Below are positions 57,387 through 64,000 of a stretch of 64,000 nt of DNA, piece after piece. Where the stretch lies: NCBI RefSeq assembly GCF_963259705.1, contig NC_081861.1, positions 67,437,623 through 67,501,622 on the forward strand. The letters are read 5' to 3'. The position numbers and the translations under genes are program-made. Below the pieces are notes generated by a model that searched no databases, was not told where the DNA came from, and worked only from the letters and a program-made list of their open reading frames with translations. Position 1 is the first letter of the stretch. Each line of letters opens with the position of its first letter. Origin of the DNA: Myotis daubentonii (lineage: Eukaryota; Chordata; Mammalia; Chiroptera; Vespertilionidae).

Positions 57387-57388
<2 letters not shown>
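56849..57388 (+). mobile_element. Non-autonomous Helitron, 540 bp, CTGG terminus
   Basis: A then TCCTATATCATAAAAGCC; 3' hairpin GTGCACGAATCCCGTGCAC, GAGCCTCTGG and T. It carries a CTCF consensus at 56926-56942 and a weaker opposed copy at 56960-56975. A (TA)n microsatellite begins at the first flanking base. Confidence 0.93.
56926..56942 (+). promoter_or_regulatory. CTCF consensus motif inside Helitron
   Basis: TGACCACCAGGGGGCAG, full core match. Opposed partner TGACCACCAGGGAGCA (minus strand) about 18 bp to the right. Confidence 0.6.

Positions 57389-57437
<49 letters not shown>
57389..57437. repeat. (TA)n microsatellite at a Helitron 3' flank
   Basis: About 24 TA units starting at the host T that follows CTGG. 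Confidence 0.95.
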
Positions 57438-58324
57438 TCTAATTTGAAAAGATATATACATTCTTATATTCGTTGCTTACATATCTTGAACACTTAATAA
57501 CGCTGCAATAAATATTGCGGTACATACATGTTTTGGAAATAGAGATTTGTTTTTTTTTTGAATAGCTGGGTTTTGTTTTATTTTTAAAATTTATATTTAT
57601 TGTTGAAAATATTACATGTGTCCCTTTTTTTTCTCCCATTGACCTTCTTCACCCACTCCCACCTCCTCCACAGGCCTTCACCACATTATTGTCTGTCCAT
57701 GGGTTATGCATCTATGCATATAAATTCTTTGGTTAATCTCTTCCCACAACCTCAATCCCTCTGAAATATGTCAGTGTGTTTCATGCTTCAGTGTCTCTGT
57801 ATCTATTTAGTTTGGCAGTTTATCTTGTTCATTAGATTCCACATAATGTGATCATGCAATATTTGTCTTTCTCTGACTGGCTTATTTCACTTAGCATAAT
57901 ACTCTCTGGGTACCTCCATGCTGTCTCAAAGGTAAGAGATCTTTATTTTTTTACTCCTACATAGTATCCCATTGTGTAAATGTTCCACAGCTTTTTTTAT
58001 CCACTCATCTACTGATGGGCACTTGAGCTGTTTCCAGATTTTGGCCATTGTAAATTGTGCTGCTATGAACATAGGGGTGCATATATCCTTTCTGATTGGT
58101 GTTTTGAATTTCTTAGGATATCTACTTATATAAAAACCATGGGTGGTGTTCATCACATCCAGCAGGACCACTGTGACCAAGCGGAAGTAAGTCAGTCCTG
58201 CAGAGGTTGTCTTGGCAATGGCTGCACCCTCCCCCAAGCTGTTTCCCGGAGCTGTTTCCTGTAAGGGCAGGGTTTGAGGCAGGAACCAGCCCTCAGAGCG
58301 TGGAGGCAGATCTTTCTAAAGTGT

Positions 58325-58860
58325 GCCACGTGCCAGCACGGCCAGGGGTGAACCTTGAGTGGGGGTGGCTGAAAGGCTTAGAAAAGACATACGAGAGAAT
58401 TAAAGCCAAGTCTTGGTGGGACACTGCTTCTCTGAGAGACAGTGACCACGCCCACAGCCATGCCTTTATTTTATAGCAGAAGGTATGAAGCAAAGTAAGG
58501 GCATGACCAAGATGTTTACAACATTCTCCTGGGTTTCAATCCTACTCAAATACATGCACCCGAACTCTATCAAGCCTACATCACTCAGGCACATGGGGCC
58601 ACGTGTTCAGACCATAGGTTCAAGCTTACAACTACAGCTGTTGGCTATAATTGTGCTGGGAGGGCCCTGCCCTCCAAGCTGGGACTTGCACGTGGCAATG
58701 AGAGGACTGTGCCCTCTCATCAATCCAAGGCTTGAACCTGTCCAAAACACTGTAGTGGCTCCCCTAATAAAGTTTTAGTTCTGTTTCTTTGTTACTAATG
58801 TTGTGGCCCCACCCCATAACAAAGAAACAATTTTCAGAGGATGAGACCCAGGAATCAGGA
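58325..58860 (+). other. Foreign block inside the Helitron, LTR-like
   Basis: Absent from the sister element at 10975-12902. It ends with 'cccctaataaagttttag' (AATAAA signal) and a GT-rich stretch, and has balanced composition, both LTR-like. I cannot name a family and see no retroviral frame. It adjoins a MER5A piece on the right. Confidence 0.4.
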
Positions 58861-58916
58861 TTTTTAAAAGATTCCCAGGTGATTCTAATGTGCAGCCAAG
58901 GTTGAGAACCACTGCT
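58800..58916 (+). mobile_element. MER5A-like hAT fragment inside the Helitron
   Basis: 'gattcccaggtgattctaat' and the terminus 'ggttgagaaccactg' are the right end of MER5A (hAT-Charlie). It stops three bases before the helicase sequence begins. Confidence 0.8.
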
Positions 58917-59459
58917 GTAGATAATATTAAAAATATATCTAAACGTGCAATTCTTTGTCCAAAAATTGAGCATGTTCAAAAATTAAATGAAGAAAATTTG
59001 GATATACTCGATGGAGATTTTCACACATATTTGAGTGATGATTCCACTGATTCCACAGATGATGCTGAAAAGGAAAATTTTCCCATCGAATTTCTTAATA
59101 GTATTACTCCTTTGGGAATGCCATGTCATAAATTAAAATTGAAAGTGGGTGCAATAATCATGCTATTGAGAAACCTCAATAGTAAATGGATCTTTGTAAT
59201 GGTACCAGATTTATTATCAAAAGATTATGGCCTAACAGGATCTGCAGAGGGACAGGCTGTTCTGATTCCAAGAATTAATTTGTCCCCATCTGACACTGGC
59301 CTCCCATTTAAATTGATTTGGCGACAGTTTCCTGTGATGCCAGCATTTGTGATGACTGTTAATAAATCACAAGGACAAACTCTAGATAGAGTAGGCATAT
59401 TCCTACCTGAGCCCGTTTTCCCACATGGTCAGTTATATGTTGCTTTCTCTCGAGTTTGA
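58917..59459 (+). pseudogene. Helitron PIF1-like helicase, C-terminal remnant
   Basis: Matches the C-terminal part of the helicase at 10975-12902 (NISKRAILCPK, EKENFPIEFLNSITP, FVMTVNKSQGQT, HGQLYVAFSRV) and ends at the natural stop. The N-terminal ATPase half is missing, replaced by the MER5A-bearing block. The LCNDTRF motif region is also damaged by a small indel (IFVMVPDLL). Not functional; its value is as a second copy for dating and for finding the parent element. Confidence 0.9.
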
Positions 59460-59844
59460 AGAGCATGTGATGTTACAGTTAAAGTTCTAAGTACTTCATC
59501 ACAAGGGAAATTAGTCAAGAACTCTGAAAGTGTTTTCACTCTTAATGTAGTGTACAGGGAGATATTAGAATAAGTTTAATCACTTTATCAGTCATTGTTT
59601 GCATCACTGTTATTTTTATATCATGTTTTTGTTTTTTTATATCATGTTTTTGTTGTTTTCATATCATGTTTTTGTCGTTTTTATATCATGCCTCTGTTGT
59701 TATATTTGTTTGTTACTGTTTATTAATAAATTTATATATTATTTTCATATACATTTTACTAATTTCCTTTCATTTCTCACACTTCTATTATAGAGAAAGG
59801 GCAAATAGCAATATTAAAATATCTCTGCTAAATAATTCCCTTTT

Positions 59845-60057
59845 TTAAAATATATTTTATTGATTTTTTACAGAGAAGAAGTGAGAGGGATAGAAAGTTA
59901 GAAACAGCGATGAGAGAGAAACATCAATCAGCTGCCTCCTGCACACTCCTCACTGGGGATGTGCCCGCAACCAAGGTACATGCTTTTGACCAGAATTGAA
60001 CCTGGGACCCTTGAGTCCTCAGGCCAATGCTCTATCCACTGAGCCAAACAAGTTAGG
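59845..60057 (-). mobile_element. Ves-type SINE inside the Helitron tail
   Basis: 'ttttacagagaagaagtgag' to 'actgagccaaacaagttagg'. Flanks aataattccctttt / aattaatttcctttt look like a diverged duplication. Inserted after the Helitron. Confidence 0.9.
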
Positions 60058-60421
60058 ACAATTAATTTCCTTTTAATGTGCACGAATTTCGTGCACCGGG
60101 CTACTAGTATTCCTAGAAGTGGGATCACTGTGTCAAATGTCAGTTCCATTTTTAAGGAAAATCCATACTGTTTTTCACAGTGGCTGAACCAGTCTTCAGC
60201 CCCACCAGCAGTGTATTAGTGTTCCCTTTTCTCCACATCCTCAACAGCACTTGTTGTTTGTAGATGTTTTAATGGTAGCCATTCCAGCAGGTGTTAGGTG
60301 GTACCTCATCGCCATTTTAATTTTCATCTATATGATAATTTATGATGAACATTTTTTCATCTCTCTTGGCTATTTGTAGGTCCTCTTTAGAGAAGTGTCT
60401 ATTCATATTCTCTGCCCATTT

Positions 60422-60424
<3 letters not shown>

Positions 60425-60480
<56 letters not shown>

Positions 60481-60648
60481 ATTTCAGAGAGGAAGGTAGA
60501 AAAAGAGAGAGATAGAAACATCATTGATGACAAAGAATCATTGATCAGTGCCTCCTGCAATATGGGGATGTACCCTGACCAGCAGTTGAACTGTGACCTC
60601 CTACTTCATAGGTCTATGTTCAATCACTGAGCCACTGCAGCCAGGACC
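60425..60648 (-). mobile_element. (TA)n plus Ves-type SINE inside L1
   Basis: (TA)n at 60425-60474, then 'ttgatttcagagaggaagg' to 'actgagccactgcagccagg'. The microsatellite grew at the A-rich tail. L1 text continues on both sides. Confidence 0.88.
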
Positions 60649-61447
60649 AATTTTTTAATAGAATTGTTTGCCTTCCTTTGGTTGAGGTGTATGGGTACTT
60701 TATATATTTTGGAAATTAAACCCTTATCAGATGCATCATTGGTAAATATGTTTTCCCACACAGTGGCTTCTCTTTACATCTTGATATTGGCTTCTTTTGC
60801 TGTGCAGAAACATTTTTATTTTTATGTAGTTCCATTTCTTTATTTTTTTTCCTTTGTTTCTCTTGATGTATCTGTGAAAATTCTGCTGTGTGATATGTCT
60901 GACATTTTGCTACCTACATTTTAATCTGGGATTTTTATGGTTTCATGACTAACATTTAAGACACTTTTATCCATTTTCAGTTTATTCTTGTGTGTGGTGT
61001 AAGTTCATGGTCTATTTTCTTTTCTATTTTTTTGCATGTACCTGTCCAATTTTCCCAACCCCATCTATCGAAGGGACCATCTTTACTCCATTGTATACTC
61101 TTGCCTCCGTTATCATATATTAACTAAGCATAATGGCTTGGGCCAGTTTCTGGGCTCTCTGTTCTATTTCATTGATCTATAGGCCTATTCTTGTGCCAGT
61201 CCGGGATGTTTGGATTACAATGTCTTTGTAGTATAACTTGATGTTCCATATTGTGATTTCTTTTATCCTGTATCTTTTGTTTTGAGGTGGATTTCTTATA
61301 GACAGCATATATGTGGGTCATGTTTTCTTATCCATTCATGTACTCTATGTCTTTTGCTTGGAGCATTTAATTCACTTATATGTAAGGTTATTATTGATAG
61401 GTAATTATTTATTGCCATTTTTATTCTTTATGCCTATTTTTCTCGTT

Positions 61448-61449
<2 letters not shown>

Positions 61450-61504
<55 letters not shown>
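61450..61504. repeat. (TC)n microsatellite
   Basis: Nearly pure TC repeats within L1 5' sequence. Confidence 0.95.
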
Positions 61505-61508
<4 letters not shown>

Positions 61509-62107
61509 TTATTACTGAGGTCCCTTTAACATTTCTTTTTTTTTGGGGGGGGAGGATGAGGCAGAGATGGAGGGTAGTAGAGAGAAAATGAAGAGAAAGC
61601 AAAAGAACTACAAGGCATGGAAGTGTTTAGAAAAAAGAGGGAGAAGAAAGGGAAGAAGGCAGAATCCTGACACAGCCCTTTCCTTCAGCTGCCCCTTTCC
61701 CTGTGGTCCAAGGTAGAAATGGGAAATAAGTCCTGTTGCAGTGAGAGGACAGCTGTTGTCTTTACCTGGGTCCCGATCTGAGCTTGGTGTGGGAAGCAAA
61801 GAAGCCATGGGGACAGGAGACCTCCCTCAGAAGGGGTAAGGGTTCAGGCCTCTGCAAAGTTGGGGGGGGGGTGAGGGTCCATAGAGTAGAGGGTAGGAAA
61901 AGGAAAACAGTAAAAAAAATTAAAAAAAATACAAGAAAACAGAGAAAAAATATTATGCAAAGGTAACAAGAAGAGAGAGAGAGGTAAAGCAAATGAAAGA
62001 ATAGAAAAAAAAGGGGTAAAGAAAGAAAGAGTAAGTAAAGGTAGGAAGCCGATAAGAGATATGAAGGAAATGAGGGAAAAGCAAAAATGTAACTATTATA
62101 ATAATAA

Positions 62108-62558
62108 CTAGAGCCCCAGCACATGAAAATTTGTATGGGGGTAGGGTCCCTAGACCTGGCCTGTGATCAGGGTCATCTTCCCAGGCTGCCAGCATTCGGC
62201 CCCACGCCCTGGCACCACCCATCCACAGTTTCCCATTCACCATCAGGCTATTGGAGCCTGCTGGCCTGGGGAGAAGACCAAGAGGTTGGCCGTTCCCACC
62301 TGCTCGCTTGCCCTGACCCTACCACAGGTTGTTCTCTGTGTGCGGGGCTACTGGCAGGGAAGGGGCTTTGGCCTGGTGACACCTGCGCCCCCTGCCACCC
62401 ACCCCAGGTTCCTCCTTTGCCATTGGGCAATTGGAGCTTGCCAGCTGGGGGAAGGGACCAAGAGCTGGTCAGTGTACCTCATTGTGACTGGTCAAGTGGT
62501 CGTTCTGATCGTTCCACTCTTAGGGTCAATTTGCATATTACCCTTTTATTATACAGAA
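62108..62558 (-). mobile_element. Non-autonomous Helitron, 451 bp, in L1 5' UTR
   Basis: Left end A then CTAGAGCCCCAGCACATGAA with a decayed hairpin; right end ATTTGCAT (62529-62536), ACCCTTTTATTATACAGAA then T, one or two mutations from the usual end. The L1 5' UTR continues on both sides. Confidence 0.9.
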
Positions 62559-64000
62559 TATCAAGGCAGTAAAGCAGGAAAACTAAAGAAAATATTGAAA
62601 AAATAACAAGCAAAGCAAAACAAAACAAAACAATTTTTTTTTTTTAAAGCCAGCCAAGTGAAGTTTGTCTGGGCAACCTATGTTGTCTAAGGCTCACTAT
62701 TTTGTACGCTGATTCCAGGTTTTCTGGGAAGTACTTTTGTGTCAGCTAGTGTCAGGAGCTGTCCATGTTTGGCTCTTGATGTCCTTTTGTAGTTGGCTGG
62801 TCTGAGGTTCTGTGCAGACTACCTCCACCTATCAGCTACTCTGCCTCCACCCTGTGATTGCCTGTTTTTTCTCCAGTGTCTTCAGAAGAGAGCCTCTAGG
62901 GTGGAGGAAGGCTATTGTAACTAGTGCTAGTGGGGCCCTTAGAGATTTTTCCATCAGGCACTCACTGAGGGGGAATTTAATCTCTGCTTCAGAGTTAACT
63001 CCTCAGTCTCTACCATATCCTCCAACTCTACTTCCCCCTAAAATGGCCAGATGCAGGTTCAGCTTGGATTCATCTTTCTGTCTTTTCTGTATGGGCAGTT
63101 TCAGTTGCCCTGGGTTCAGAGGGATTGATCAAAAGAGTCTCCGGTGAACAAGTTGCCTTCCCAGCTCCCAGGAGGGAGACTAATTGGGACCTCCTGGTCC
63201 CAATAAATATTCCTTGAGGGTCTTACCCTTGGAATGTCCTCCTCTGAGTTATTCTGCCTTCCTTCACCTAACTGTGCCCAACAGGGGTATTTGGGCTTCT
63301 GATCCAGCCCCTTTCCTATTGAGAAAGTTGCTCCCAGCCTGCAAGAGAGGTAGACTCCTTTCCCGGGGTCTTTACATCTCAGGTCCAAGCAGGAGGGATT
63401 ACAAGGTCCCCTCCATGCGGGTCTCCAGTCTCTCTACACATATTATCTCAGTAATCCTGGGGCCAAAATTCCCAGCTCCACTGGTATTCCCAACTTTCCT
63501 CAGTGAGGTTCAAAAATTCTTGATCTGCCCTGCCACCAGCTCCAATGTCTCTCTGGTTGTTGGAGAGTCCTCTGCCCTATCCACATGCCACACAGCTTAG
63601 ATGCTTTCTGGGGCTCTGAACAATGCCTTTCAGGAAACCAGAGGGTCCATTTAGGTCACTGTTCGATACAGCCCACAGACCCCTTTCTATTCTGGAGTCA
63701 CACATCGCTGAGCAGCCTTTCAGAGACTTGGGTGAATGTCTCCCACTGGGGGTGCCAACATTAGGTGTGTTCTTTCACTCAGAATGTAGGAACCCAGCTT
63801 TCCAAGCAGATAGTTCTCCTGGATCCCTTTGCCTGACACTGCCAGGACTCTCCCTCTTGTCTCTGCTGTTCAGGGATTGAGATCCCTGCTTTTGGATGGC
63901 AGGCCACACCCTCAAGAGGAAAGAGTTTAGTAGCCACCATCCCTTGGGCTTCTCAGTGGAGCACCAGCTCCAGGGGGGACTCCTTCATGAGACTCCCTCA

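Larger units (their letters stand above)
56540..57548 (-). mobile_element. Old LINE-1 3' part, antisense, split by a Helitron
   Basis: Left piece 56540-56848 ('gtctgacatttcacttagca', 'ggtccatccaggtgtc') and right piece 57437-57548 ('aacgctgcaataaatattgc'). The Helitron 56849-57388 and a microsatellite lie between them. Confidence 0.7.
58119..60107 (+). mobile_element. Helicase-bearing Helitron, 1.99 kb
   Basis: 5' A then TCTACTTATATAAAAACC; 3' GTGCACGAATTTCGTGCAC (60078-60096), CGGGCTACTAG and T. Removing it restores the L1 word ggatattatcc-like 'ggata|tattcctag', matching the L1 at 49325, so the insertion is exactly between A and T. It carries a helicase C-terminal pseudogene, a foreign block at 58325-58916 and a SINE at 59845. 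No Rep domain. Confidence 0.95.
57549..64000 (-). mobile_element. LINE-1, antisense, split and internally deleted
   Basis: 3' UTR and ORF2 end at 57549-58118; ORF2 resumes at 60108 ('attcctagaagtgggatcac') after a Helitron, runs to RT text near 61240, then jumps to endonuclease-region text at 61265 ('gtggatttcttatagacagc'). A (TC)n at 61450-61503, the ORF1/5' UTR border and long 5' UTR text reach the window end. It contains Helitron 58119-60107, SINE 60474-60648 and Helitron 62108-62558. Frames here are shadows or broken remnants. Confidence 0.8.

Overview
This is vertebrate nuclear DNA, almost certainly from a vesper bat (Vespertilionidae). Three repeat classes seen together point there: Helitron rolling-circle transposons of the HeliBat type at more than 20 loci (5' TC, 3' hairpin followed by CTRR, insertion between A and T), tRNA-derived Ves-type SINEs, and young non-autonomous hAT elements including one SPIN element with a perfect 8-bp duplication. 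I found no intact host protein-coding gene, no tRNA or rRNA gene and no CRISPR array. The open frames with recognisable products belong to transposons and all are broken: LINE-1 ORF1/ORF2 and Helitron helicase. Almost all the rest are chance frames or frames through tandem repeats.

Layout. 1-9.6 kb: Helitrons, old L1 and MIR debris, a mariner-like MITE, and a three-Helitron stack at 6636-8727. 9.7-15 kb: antisense old L1 interrupted by a 1.93-kb helicase-bearing Helitron (10975-12902). 15.5-18 kb: a second three-Helitron stack on the minus strand. 18.6-23.7 kb: MaLR-like sequence and an MLT2-like LTR opened up by nested Helitron, hAT and SINE insertions. 24-26.7 kb: hAT, an orphan Helitron 5' end, a GC-rich stretch with an unrecognised 100-codon frame, SINEs and another Helitron. 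26.8-32 kb: old L1s interrupted by an MLT1 LTR and by two composite Helitrons. 32.2-39.5 kb: a long degenerate sense L1 carrying two hAT and three SINE insertions. 40.8-48 kb: a Helitron pair, SPIN, a third three-Helitron stack and another GC-rich unclassified stretch. 48.7-55.1 kb: a nearly full-length antisense L1, the youngest-looking one here. 55.5-64 kb: more L1, including one split by a 1.99-kb helicase-bearing Helitron (58119-60107) and by a second Helitron near its 5' end.

The most interesting signals are in the Helitrons. (i) Several short families carry near-perfect CTCF consensus motifs, twice as tight inverted pairs. (ii) Many 5' ends carry an octamer (ATGCAAAT) followed by a YY1-like AAGATGGC, a promoter-like arrangement. 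(iii) Five loci share the same fused two-Helitron structure with an identical, abnormal junction (CTCTA then TCC). (iv) All three long copies of that fusion end exactly where another, different Helitron begins, making three-unit stacks. (v) The two helicase-bearing copies keep identical ends but lack the Rep domain, and one has gained foreign sequence. Together these suggest a compact system in which Helitrons stack, fuse, exchange modules and distribute architectural and promoter-type binding sites.
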